Source of the DNA: Bacteroidales bacterium
GTDB lineage: Bacteria; Bacteroidota; Bacteroidia; Bacteroidales; UBA932
Direction: 5' to 3'
Assembly: GCA_016295245.1 (NCBI GenBank)
Contig: JAEDLO010000034.1
Span: 1-15,572 of the forward strand
Length of the DNA: 15,572 bases
Positions within the stretch are counted from its first letter, which is position 1. Every line of letters begins with the position of its first letter. Made by a program: the position numbers and the translations under genes. Under the pieces are notes generated by a model that was not told the DNA's origin, made no database searches, and was given only the letters and a program-made list of their open reading frames with translations. Shown piece by piece: positions 1 through 7,382 of the stretch.

Positions 1-905
1 TTCTCGATGAGCCTCTCGCCGCGCTCGACCTCAAGATGCGCAAGGATATGCAGATCGAGCTCAAGGAGATGCACGAAAAGCTGGGCATCACCTTCATATA
101 CGTAACCCACGATCAGGAGGAGGCCCTGACCCTGTCGGACACCATCGTCGTGATGAACGACGGACGCATCCAGCAGATAGGCACTCCTACAGACATCTAC
201 AACGAGCCTGTCAACTCCTTTGTAGCCGACTTCATCGGCGAGTCGAACATCGTGAACGGCACGATGATCCATGACCGCAAGGTTAATTTCATCGGCCACG
301 ATTTTGACTGTGTGGATGAAGGCTTCGGGGAGATCGTGCCTGTTGACGTCGTGGTCCGTCCGGAGGATATCTACATTATGAACAACCTTGAGAAGGCGCA
401 GTTCACCGGAGTGGTGCGCAGCTGCATCTTCAAGGGAGTCCACTATGAGATGACCGTGATGACCGACGAAGGCTTCGAAGTTATCATTCAGGATTACAAT
501 GCCTTCGAGGTAGGCTCCAAAGTCGGTATGCTCATCAAGCCGGGAGATATCCAGGTTATGAAGAAGGAGCGGGTGTGCAACGAGTTCGAGGGCGAAATGA
601 GCTCTGATACAAGCGTGGAGTTTATGGACCTGGACATCGATTGCGGACCTAGGCCGGGCCTGGCCAAGGGCGACAGGGTCAAGGTCGCTTTCGACTTCGA
701 CAAGGTTGACCTTCTGGACAATATGGAAGAAGGCCAGACCGAGGGCAATGTCAGCTTCATCCTTTACAAGGGTGACCACTACCACCTGACCATCAAGACC
801 GCCGAAGGACATCAGCTTTGGGTTGATACCAATGATGTCTGGGACAAGAACGACATAGTCGGCATCAGGCTTATGCCAGAGGACCTGTCCATCACAAAAA
901 TCTGA
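1..905 (+). CDS. potA: PotA, spermidine/putrescine ABC transporter ATP-binding subunit (3' part)
   Basis: This is the ATPase that powers polyamine import at the inner face of the cytoplasmic membrane. The reading frame is open from base 3; the start codon, Walker A and most of the signature region lie upstream of the window, and 300 residues are visible. The visible part begins with the Walker B/D-loop string LDEPLAALD, followed by the H-loop in VTHDQEEA and the usual ABC-importer stretch RIQQIGTPTDIY, then FIGESNIVNG, which opens the C-terminal TOBE region. The tail is longer than in E. coli PotA and contains two similar segments, visible residues about 135-187 (around FKGVHYEMTV) and 247-299 (around YKGDHYHLTI), so the TOBE-type unit appears duplicated. 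Long PotA proteins are, from memory, typical of Bacteroides relatives. potB follows after 6 bases, so the genes are co-transcribed. The identification is firm because potB, potC and potD follow in order. Confidence 0.95.
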   Translation, partial: LDEPLAALDLKMRKDMQIELKEMHEKLGITFIYVTHDQEEALTLSDTIVVMNDGRIQQIGTPTDIYNEPVNSFVADFIGESNIVNGTMIHDRKVNFIGHDFDCVDEGFGEIVPVDVVVRPEDIYIMNNLEKAQFTGVVRSCIFKGVHYEMTVMTDEGFEVIIQDYNAFEVGSKVGMLIKPGDIQVMKKERVCNEFEGEMSSDTSVEFMDLDIDCGPRPGLAKGDRVKVAFDFDKVDLLDNMEEGQTEGNVSFILYKGDHYHLTIKTAEGHQLWVDTNDVWDKNDIVGIRLMPEDLSITKI

Positions 906-911
906 CGCGAA

Positions 912-1685
912 ATGTTCAGCAAGAGATCAAGATGGGCCTTGCCCTACTTCATTTTCCTTGTACTTTTTGTGCTTGTTCCGCTGGTTCTCATTGCCGGTTA
1001 TGCCCTGACCGATGCCAACGGCCACTTCACCCTTTCAAATCTGGCGGCCTTCTTCACTGACGGAAAGATACTCAACTCCTTTCTCGTCTCCCTGGAGATA
1101 GCCCTCGAGAATACTCTGATCTGCATCCTTCTGGGGTACCCGGTAGCCTATATCCTTGCCGACAAGAACTACAACAAGTCGGCAGTGACGGCTCTGCTTT
1201 TCATTCTTCCGATGTGGATAAACGCGCTTATGCGAACAATGGCGACAGCCGAAATCTTCAATACCCTGGGCATCTCCCTCGGAAAGGGGACCCTGCTTTT
1301 CGGTATGGTGTACGACTATCTGCCGTTTATGATTTATCCTATCTATACAGTGCTCAACAAGATGAACAAATCCTATGCTGAAGCCGCCCAGGACCTGGGG
1401 GCGAGTCCGGTGACCGTCTTCTTCAAGATCACTCTGCCCCTCTCCATGCCGGGAGTGCTTAGCGGAGTCCTGATGGTATTTATGCCGACGGTATCGACCT
1501 TCGCCATCTCAGAGATCCTGACCAACAACACCATTCAGCTTTTTGGTTCTGTCATCCAGGAGCAGTTCTACAATATGATGTGGAACCAGGGTGCCGCCCT
1601 GTCCCTTGTGATGCTCATCATCATAGGCATCTCAACCTTAATCACTCCTCAGAAAGAGGATCAGGCTGAAGGAGGGCTCATCTGA
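912..1685 (+). CDS. potB: PotB, polyamine ABC transporter permease
   Basis: One of the two membrane permeases of the PotABCD importer, 257 residues. It starts with a positively charged stretch (MFSKRSRW) and a first membrane helix, and has about six hydrophobic segments in all. The EAA loop that docks on the ATPase is visible at about residues 155-180 as EAAQDLGASPVTVF followed by ITLPLSMPGV. The ATG lies 6 bases after the potA stop with no obvious Shine-Dalgarno sequence, as is usual in Bacteroidetes. Its stop codon overlaps the potC start by one base (TGATG), which suggests coupled translation. The C-terminus is short and charged (PQKEDQAEGG). PotB and PotC are told apart here by gene order and by resemblance; both are binding-protein-dependent permeases. 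Confidence 0.95.
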   Translation: MFSKRSRWALPYFIFLVLFVLVPLVLIAGYALTDANGHFTLSNLAAFFTDGKILNSFLVSLEIALENTLICILLGYPVAYILADKNYNKSAVTALLFILPMWINALMRTMATAEIFNTLGISLGKGTLLFGMVYDYLPFMIYPIYTVLNKMNKSYAEAAQDLGASPVTVFFKITLPLSMPGVLSGVLMVFMPTVSTFAISEILTNNTIQLFGSVIQEQFYNMMWNQGAALSLVMLIIIGISTLITPQKEDQAEGGLI

Positions 1686-2494
1686 TGAAGGCGCAGAGAA
1701 TAATATCAAGGGCATATCTGGCAATTATACTTTTCTTCCTCTATGCCCCAATCATCTTCATCGCGGTGTTCTCGTTCACGGAGGCCAAGTCGTTGGGTAA
1801 CTGGACCGGCTTCACCTTCAGGCTCTACGAATCCCTGTTCACAGGAGCGACATCATCGGCGAGAACCCTGCTGGAAGCACTTCAGAATACGCTTATCGTT
1901 GCCCTCGTGGCCTCTGCTGCCTCGACAGTACTCGGTACCCTTGCCGCCATCGGTATCTACAATATGCACGGAAGGAAGAAAGCCGGGCTGCAGTTTCTCA
2001 ACAACATCCCTATGCTCAATCCGGACATCATCACCGGCGTGTCGCTCTTCCTGCTCTTCGTGTTCCTGAACATCAGCAAGGGCTTCGTGACGGTAATCCT
2101 GTCCCACATCACCTTCTGTACCCCTTATGTGGTGCTGAATGTGCTTCCTAAACTCTCGCAAATGAATCCTAACATCTACGAGGCTGCCCTGGACTTGGGT
2201 GCAACCCCTTTCCAGGCGCTCAGAAAGGTAATGATACCACAGCTGCGCCCCGGTATGATAAGCGGTTTCATTCTCGCATTCACGATGAGCCTTGACGACT
2301 TCGCCGTGACCTATTTCACGGCCGGCAGTTCTGGTCTCGAAACCCTTTCGACCTACATCTATGCTGATGCCAGAAAGGGCGGACTTACACCGGAAATCAA
2401 GCCTCTGATGACCATCATTTTCCTGGTTATCCTGGGTGTGCTGCTTGCGTACAACCTTCGTGCATTTAAAAAATCCAATTCACAACATCAATAG
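1685..2494 (+). CDS. potC: PotC, polyamine ABC transporter permease
   Basis: The second permease of the importer, 269 residues, predicted inner membrane with about six helices. The N-terminus RAYLAIILFFLYAPIIFIAVF is a typical PotC-like first helix. The EAA loop is at about residues 161-186 (EAALDLGATPFQALRK, then IPQLRPGM), and the string SLDDFAVTYFTAG shortly after it is characteristic of PotC/PotI-type permeases. The ATG shares a base with the potB stop (TGATG at 1683-1687), a reinitiation arrangement. potD follows after 14 bases. Nothing is missing compared with the family. Confidence 0.95.
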   Translation: MKAQRIISRAYLAIILFFLYAPIIFIAVFSFTEAKSLGNWTGFTFRLYESLFTGATSSARTLLEALQNTLIVALVASAASTVLGTLAAIGIYNMHGRKKAGLQFLNNIPMLNPDIITGVSLFLLFVFLNISKGFVTVILSHITFCTPYVVLNVLPKLSQMNPNIYEAALDLGATPFQALRKVMIPQLRPGMISGFILAFTMSLDDFAVTYFTAGSSGLETLSTYIYADARKGGLTPEIKPLMTIIFLVILGVLLAYNLRAFKKSNSQHQ

Positions 2495-2508
2495 TTCAAG
2501 TATCAAAA

Positions 2509-3813
2509 ATGAAGAAATTTTTTGCAGTTGCGGCCACCTTTGCCGCATCCCTTCTGCTTGCCTTCTGCGTGCAGGCGGCAGACAGAAAAGAAGTCCTCAA
2601 GGTTTATAACTGGTCCAGCTACATTGCTGAGGGCGTTATAGAAGAATTTGAGGAGTGGTATTTCGAACAGACCGGCGAAAAGGTCAGCGTAAACTATATG
2701 ACCTTCGACGTGAATGAAGCTATGCTCTCAAAGATAGAGAAGGGCCACGAGGATTACGACGTTGTCTGCCCTTCAGACTACATCATCGAGAGAATGCTCA
2801 ACAACGGACTCCTGCTTCCGCTTGATTTCTCGGCAATTCCTGATTCACTCAATTATATCAAGAAGTACCGTTCTCCATATATCGAGAGTGTATTCCGCGA
2901 GATTAATCCAGACATCGACGCCAACGACTACTCTGTGGCTTATATGTGGGGAACCACCGGTATCATCTACAACAAGGCTTATGTCAGCGCTGAGGAGGCT
3001 TCTACCTGGGACGTCATCCGCAACCCTAAGTTTGCCGGCAAGATCTTCCTCAAGGATGCTCCGAGAGACGTTTATGCACCTGTGCTCATCTACCTCCGCC
3101 AGGAAGAGCTCAGAAGCGGAAAGGTAAGCCTTCAGGACCTGATGCGCGATTCATCAGAGAAGTCCATCCAGGATGTGAAGGATTATCTTATGGAGTGCAA
3201 GCCGCTTGTATGCGGATTCGAGGCCGACCTCGGAAAGGAGCAGCTCACCAAGGACAGGGCCTGGGTTTCCCTGAACTGGAGCGGTGACGCCGTATGGGCG
3301 ATCGATGAGGCTGCCGCTGTGGGCGTTGATCTCGGCTACATAGTTCCCGAGGAGGGCTCAACCGTATGGTTTGATGGTTGGGTAATCCCAAAGTACGCTG
3401 TCAACACCAAGGCTGCGACCTACTTCATCAACTTCATGAGCCGTCCTGACATTGCCATCCGCAATATGGAGGAGACCGGTTATACCGCATCCAACGGAGC
3501 TATGGAAGTGCTGGAGTCTCAGATAGATGAAGAGTGCGAGCCGGTGGACCTGTCATATTTCTTCGGCCCTGAGGCAAGCGCCGTGAGGGTTAATCCGAAC
3601 CTCTATCCTGACAAGGCAGTCATCGAACGCTGCGCCCTCGAGCACGACTGGGGTGAGAGAACCGAGCTGCTGCTCGATATGTGGCAGAGCGTAAAGGGAA
3701 GCCAGGCAAGTGCCCTCACCTTCATCGTCCTCGCAGTTGTTGTAGCAGCTCTTGCCATCTACTTCCTGAGCAGCCGCAACAAGAAGAACAAGCGCCGCAA
3801 GGCACGTAAATAA
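2509..3813 (+). CDS. potD: PotD, polyamine-binding protein with C-terminal membrane anchor
   Basis: Periplasmic substrate-binding protein that hands spermidine or putrescine to PotBC, 434 residues. Residues 1-23 form a signal peptide with a plausible SPase I site (VQA/AD). The Cys in LAFC does not sit in a good lipobox. Mature-domain motifs match PotD: YNWSSYI near residue 35, PSDYII, the DAPRDVYAP segment, LNWSGDAVWAIDE, and VWFDGWVIPKYA, which carries the Trp-x-Asp seen in the E. coli ligand pocket. After the usual end of the family there is an extra tail: a hydrophobic helix at about 403-421 (FIVLAVVVAALAIYFL) and then a very basic end (RNKKNKRRKARK). This predicts an N-out/C-in inner-membrane tether. 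The known family is soluble in E. coli and a lipoprotein in Gram-positives, so the anchor is the odd part. Last gene of the pot operon. Confidence 0.93.
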   Translation: MKKFFAVAATFAASLLLAFCVQAADRKEVLKVYNWSSYIAEGVIEEFEEWYFEQTGEKVSVNYMTFDVNEAMLSKIEKGHEDYDVVCPSDYIIERMLNNGLLLPLDFSAIPDSLNYIKKYRSPYIESVFREINPDIDANDYSVAYMWGTTGIIYNKAYVSAEEASTWDVIRNPKFAGKIFLKDAPRDVYAPVLIYLRQEELRSGKVSLQDLMRDSSEKSIQDVKDYLMECKPLVCGFEADLGKEQLTKDRAWVSLNWSGDAVWAIDEAAAVGVDLGYIVPEEGSTVWFDGWVIPKYAVNTKAATYFINFMSRPDIAIRNMEETGYTASNGAMEVLESQIDEECEPVDLSYFFGPEASAVRVNPNLYPDKAVIERCALEHDWGERTELLLDMWQSVKGSQASALTFIVLAVVVAALAIYFLSSRNKKNKRRKARK

Positions 3814-3832
3814 CCACTTAACTTTTAAACTT

Positions 3833-4180
3833 ATGGCATACCAGATGAAAGAGGGGCAGGGAAGCCTCTTCAAGAATGAAAAACAGAATGACCGCCAGCC
3901 GGACCTTAAGGGATCTGTAATGATCAAGGGAGTCCTCTACGAGCTTGCAGGATGGTACCGCACTTCCCAGAATGGACGTCAGTACATCAGCCTCCAGGCC
4001 GCAGAGCCTTCTGCCGACAGAAACAATGCAGCCCGTCCCGGCTCAGCGTCCCCTTACCAGCAGTCGCAACCTTACCAGCAGACCACGTCCTACCGCAGCC
4101 AGGCACCTTCATACCAGCAGGCCCCGGCTCCGACCTTGGACGATATGCCTGCCGCTGACGACAACGACCTGCCGTTCTAA
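3833..4180 (+). CDS. Small protein with disordered linker and SSB-like acidic tip
   Basis: A 115-residue protein of no certain family. The N-terminal part (about 1-58) is compact: SLFKNEKQNDRQPDLKGSV, then IKGVLYELAGWYRTSQNG and YISLQAAEP. It recalls the short conserved hypothetical proteins of the DUF736 kind, which I infer from memory of their KNE...G and W.KTS.G.YLS patterns. Residues 59-100 are low-complexity, rich in Gln, Tyr, Ser and Pro (PYQQSQPYQQTTSYRSQ). The protein ends in LDDMPAADDNDLPF. That acidic stretch closing in Leu-Pro-Phe closely mirrors the C-terminal tip of bacterial SSB (DDDIPF), the docking site for repair and replication proteins. A role in handling nucleic acid or binding SSB partners is inference only. 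It starts 19 bases after potD, with no promoter visible between, so it may be the tail of that operon. Its stop overlaps the convergent WYL gene by 4 bases. Confidence 0.75.
   Translation: MAYQMKEGQGSLFKNEKQNDRQPDLKGSVMIKGVLYELAGWYRTSQNGRQYISLQAAEPSADRNNAARPGSASPYQQSQPYQQTTSYRSQAPSYQQAPAPTLDDMPAADDNDLPF
4052..4120 (+). repeat. Short direct repeats coding the PYQQ linker
   Basis: The 12-mer CCTTACCAGCAG occurs exactly at 4052-4063 and 4070-4081, and a third partial copy (TACCAGCAG) ends at 4120. They encode the Pro-Tyr-Gln-Gln units of the disordered linker in the small SSB-tailed protein. The linker therefore probably grew or varies by slippage or unequal recombination. The repeats are seen directly; their instability is inferred. 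Confidence 0.5.
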
Positions 4181-5082
4181 CACTTTTCAAGCGCTTCGCT
4201 CAGGTACTCTCTGGCGAAGCGTTTGAATTCAATAGGGGAGACAATCTCGATTTCAGTAGCAAGGCCCGCGTAGAAGCGGCATATCCCCTTGAAGTCATAT
4301 ACCTGTGTATCCAGAATCCAGCGCTGCCCTTCGCTACGGAGGTCTTTGCGGGCAAGAGGATACTCCTCCACCAGAAGGTTTTTTGCCTTAACTGACAGAT
4401 TCAGCACCACGCGAACAGGATCATCTCCGCTGAAGCGGAAGATATCGATGCCCCTGCTGTGGTGCTGGCTGCTTTCTGTCCAGGGCTCATCTTCCAGCAC
4501 GACCACTTCTTCGATGCGGGAAATCTTGAATATCTTGTTCCTGGAGTCTTCGAGGTCGAAGGCGCAGACATCCACGTGCCCTGTAGTGAAGCCATAGGGC
4601 TCGATATAGCGGTCCCTGACAGTCTGGGAGTGACCTGACTGATAGTTCTTCAAGATGACCTTCCTGCGGCCCTTTATTGCTTCTCCAAGGGCTTCGACTC
4701 TTGCGATGTTTGTCCCCTTCGAGACATAGTCCGCTATGCTGGTCGAGTCGTAGATGGCGCTGAGCTTGGCCTTCAGCCCTGCTTTCAGGCTGCTTGAAGC
4801 CTCTATGCGGTCAATCAGTCCGTTTACCAGATAGGCCTCCTCTTCGGAGAAATAGACGAGCTTTTCGATATCGACCGAGCTGTCGGGCATTGATGTGAGC
4901 CGATACACATCCCCGTAGAGCTTGCTGACGCTGAAGCCCGCGGACTTGAGGGTGTCGATGTAGCGGTAAACGGTTCGCGGGGACATCCCGAGCTTCTTTC
5001 CCAGGCTGCCTATGCTGTTGCTGGAATTTGACGAAAGGTACTTCATCAGGCGCAGAAGCCTTTCTATCTTGGGCTGGTCCAT
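4177..5082 (-). CDS. WYL-domain transcriptional regulator
   Basis: A 301-residue cytoplasmic DNA-binding regulator. Residues about 1-62 form an HTH_11/DeoR-like winged helix; the recognition region is LGKKLGMSPRTVYRYIDTLKSAGF, typical of the YafY group. Residues about 134-197 are the WYL domain (GRRKVILKNYQ, then DRYIEPYGF and the KIFKISRIEEV strand). The Trp-Tyr-Leu signature itself is replaced by HVDVCAFDLE at about 169-178, which is common among divergent members. The rest (about 222-297) is the C-terminal WCX extension. WYL domains are thought to sense ligands, often nucleic-acid-derived; the ligand here is unknown. It starts 3 bases after the stop of the transglutaminase gene and is the last gene of the cutC unit, so it probably regulates that unit or a distant target. 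The last 14 codons include a strong inverted repeat (see 4186-4227). Confidence 0.88.
   Translation of the reverse strand: MDQPKIERLLRLMKYLSSNSSNSIGSLGKKLGMSPRTVYRYIDTLKSAGFSVSKLYGDVYRLTSMPDSSVDIEKLVYFSEEEAYLVNGLIDRIEASSSLKAGLKAKLSAIYDSTSIADYVSKGTNIARVEALGEAIKGRRKVILKNYQSGHSQTVRDRYIEPYGFTTGHVDVCAFDLEDSRNKIFKISRIEEVVVLEDEPWTESSQHHSRGIDIFRFSGDDPVRVVLNLSVKAKNLLVEEYPLARKDLRSEGQRWILDTQVYDFKGICRFYAGLATEIEIVSPIEFKRFAREYLSEALEKC
4186..4227. terminator. Hairpin at convergent junction, possible bidirectional terminator
   Basis: Arms 4186-4199 (TTCAAGCGCTTCGC) and 4214-4227 (GCGAAGCGTTTGAA) pair over 14 positions, with a single G-T position that is a G-U wobble in the plus-strand RNA, around a 14-base loop. 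The stem begins 6 bases after the stop of the small plus-strand gene and lies inside the end of the convergent WYL gene. It could stop transcripts from the plus strand or protect mRNA 3' ends. Neither side has a clean run of Ts after the stem, so a classical intrinsic terminator is not proven. The sequence also codes for the regulator's C-terminus. Confidence 0.5.
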
Positions 5083-5085
5083 AGG

Positions 5086-7368
5086 CTAGCGTATTGCGTG
5101 AAGCAAGTTCTTGAGGTTCTCGGCGAGCGAGGTGTTGTAACCCTCGGAGTAGTAGATGATGCGCCCGAAACTGTCGCACATCGCAACTAGCGGCAGTCTG
5201 TCCGCAGACGAATTGCAGGCTTTGCGCAGCATTGCGGCAACTCCGTCGCTGTCCTGCCCCCAAATGGCGTTTTCCAGTCCTTCGGGGCGTATGCCGCCCA
5301 GCAGTACCACCGGGCGCCCCCAAGCGTTGAGCTCGCCAGCAATGGAGCCCAGCTGGCGCCTTGCGTGGACGCTCGGCTCATCCATCTGCCCTCCGATGAC
5401 TACAAGGAAGTAGCCGCGACCCGTCCTGGACAGCAGGGAAACCGGCTGTGAACTGCCTTCCGGCAGGAACTTGCGCTCAGCGTCCATCGAGCCTATGACC
5501 CCGGGTGCATCCTCGGTGGAGCGGAGCACCAACTCGAGGCAGCAGTCCTCTCCGGCGTGGATCGTGAAGGTTTGAAGGCGAGCCTTGACGCTCCCGTCAG
5601 CAAGACGCATTCCGCTGGTCAGCAGGTAGTTACCTTCCGGGAGTACATATTCGAGTGCAGTGCTTCCCTCGTCGTATTCAAGCAGGTGGCAGAGTCCATC
5701 GTCACCGATGCGCGAGAGGGTGAAGTGGCGGTAGTACTCAGGCACACGTATCGCCTCCGGTCGGTAGCCGAGGCGCAAAGTTCCCGTTTGCGGCACACTG
5801 ACCTCCGAAGGCGAGTCAAAGCGCACTTCGTGCCATAGCCCTTTTTCGCGGTACTCCGCAATGCCGGTGACGCTGTTGATGCGGGCGGGAATGTCCATTG
5901 CGCGGCAGAGCGCGACAAAGAAGATGTCCCTGGATTTGGCATCGGAAAGCCTTGAGCGCCAGACTGCTGCGGGCGGAATCCTGAGCCCCTGCGGGTTGCG
6001 GTCGCTGACAATTCTGATGCTGTCGCGCACCCAGTCCATCACTTCGGCGGCGCTACCAAGGCGCAGGCCGCTGCTGCGGATTTCGCGACGCACAGGCAGG
6101 AGCCTCTCAAGCTCGATGCGCGGGCTGACGACATAGCGGTCGGAGCTGCTCTGCTCATAGAGCGCGTCCTCTATGACTTCCGGCTTGACATCCACCAAGT
6201 CCTTGTCGCTCAGGAAGATGCCCGGGTCACTGGCAAGCGGGTGGCTCTTCGAGAGCCTCAGACTGTCCTCGTAGGCAAGGCGCCTGGCGTTGAGGGCCTT
6301 TTGCTCCGCGGTTGAGTTGTCGGGCAGGGGATTCTCCGCCGGCGGCACTATGTCCAGCTCGCTGGCGAAACTCTCTCCGATGCGGCGGTCCAGCACCACC
6401 GTGGCCTGGGGGCCGCTGACTACGCCGAAGCCCAGCGCGCCGTCCTTCTCGGCCCAGACGAAGAGGTCGCCGCAGCCGGTGTCAAGCGAAGCGAGGCCGT
6501 CGGAATCGGTCTTGTAAGTGGCTACAGGGTAGAATTCAGCGTAGTTGTATATCTTGAACTGGACGCTCGCTCCTTCAACCGGCAGACCCTGCTCATCGAC
6601 CACGCGGACGGTATTGCGGCGCGTCGGGATATAGCCCCCGATGCAGTTGATTTCAGTATAGACGTCCGTGCGGCGGATGATGTCCTCGCCGGAGTTGTAG
6701 TCCTTGCCGTACACCTTGGTATGGAGAAGCATCGCGCGCGAAACGGGGGCGTTGAACCAGGCGAGGTCGAGCACGCTTTCCGGCTCGCAGGCGCCCATAA
6801 AATGCCATTTCCCGTCCACCCAGACTTCCACCCAGGCGTGGTTGTCGTCCGTGTGCGCCCAGCGTGGGGTGTACACCTGGCGTGCAGGTATGCCGGCTGC
6901 CCTCAAGGCTGCGACGGTCAGCACGGATTCTTCGCCGCAGCGGCCCAGCCCGCAGCGCATAGTGGCCTCAGGACCAAGTGTACGTGCATCCGAAGGGCGG
7001 TAGGTCGCTTGCTCGTGGCACCAGTGGTTAATCTCCAAGGCAGCATCGGCGAGGCTCATTCCTTCGACCCTGCGGCAGAGCGTGTCGGCGTAGTTGGTGC
7101 GGAAATTGTCGAGGTTCTCGTTGTTCACCCTCAGCGGCAGGACGAAGTGGAGGAACTCCCGTTCGGGGATGTCCCAGCCCATACGCTCGCGCACCTCAAG
7201 GGTTTTCGCGACATTCGCCTCCCAGTACTCGCGCGGATGGACAAGCGAGTCCGGAAGGCTCATCGAGCCGTAGAGGAAATCCAGGCAGGCTTCCTGCGTG
7301 AGAGTAGTCTTGCCTGAGCAGGAGATGAGCAGGAGGGCTGTCGCCGCTCCGATAAGGAAAGGTCTCAT
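5086..7368 (-). CDS. Transglutaminase-like lipoprotein with a degenerate second copy and thioredoxin-like tail
   Basis: A 760-residue envelope lipoprotein. I chose the ATG at 7368 because it gives a short signal peptide (MRPFLIGAATALLLISC) with lipobox LISC, Cys17 being lipidated. An ATG at 7392 would add eight residues and overlap cutC. Numbering from 7368, residues about 80-200 form a transglutaminase/protease-like core with Cys144 (GRCGEES) and His177 (DNHAWVEVWVDGKW). About 252-330 look like a carboxypeptidase-regulatory-type beta-sandwich (NTVRVVDEQGLPVEGASV). About 440-520 resemble the core again (RAMDIPAR matching RAAGIPAR), but Ala477 replaces the Cys and the His position is lost. About 643-760 are thioredoxin-like (GYFLVVIGG, LPLVAMCDSFGRIIYYSEG) without a CXXC pair. 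The substrate is unknown; cross-linking or cleaving peptides or amides in the periplasm is inferred. It lies between cutC (14 bases upstream) and the WYL gene (3 bases downstream). Confidence 0.85.
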   Translation of the reverse strand: MRPFLIGAATALLLISCSGKTTLTQEACLDFLYGSMSLPDSLVHPREYWEANVAKTLEVRERMGWDIPEREFLHFVLPLRVNNENLDNFRTNYADTLCRRVEGMSLADAALEINHWCHEQATYRPSDARTLGPEATMRCGLGRCGEESVLTVAALRAAGIPARQVYTPRWAHTDDNHAWVEVWVDGKWHFMGACEPESVLDLAWFNAPVSRAMLLHTKVYGKDYNSGEDIIRRTDVYTEINCIGGYIPTRRNTVRVVDEQGLPVEGASVQFKIYNYAEFYPVATYKTDSDGLASLDTGCGDLFVWAEKDGALGFGVVSGPQATVVLDRRIGESFASELDIVPPAENPLPDNSTAEQKALNARRLAYEDSLRLSKSHPLASDPGIFLSDKDLVDVKPEVIEDALYEQSSSDRYVVSPRIELERLLPVRREIRSSGLRLGSAAEVMDWVRDSIRIVSDRNPQGLRIPPAAVWRSRLSDAKSRDIFFVALCRAMDIPARINSVTGIAEYREKGLWHEVRFDSPSEVSVPQTGTLRLGYRPEAIRVPEYYRHFTLSRIGDDGLCHLLEYDEGSTALEYVLPEGNYLLTSGMRLADGSVKARLQTFTIHAGEDCCLELVLRSTEDAPGVIGSMDAERKFLPEGSSQPVSLLSRTGRGYFLVVIGGQMDEPSVHARRQLGSIAGELNAWGRPVVLLGGIRPEGLENAIWGQDSDGVAAMLRKACNSSADRLPLVAMCDSFGRIIYYSEGYNTSLAENLKNLLHAIR

Positions 7369-7382
7369 ATCGTTGTGTCTTT

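Noticed and set aside
2560..2580. Cys20 of PotD as a lipoprotein anchor
   Set aside because: The preceding residues LAF do not fit a lipobox (Phe just before Cys), while VQA/AD three residues on is a good SPase I site.
6721..7317. Plus-strand open frame of 198 codons opposite the transglutaminase gene
   Set aside because: The minus-strand frame has the Cys/His motif and a lipoprotein signal; the plus frame has no recognisable domain.
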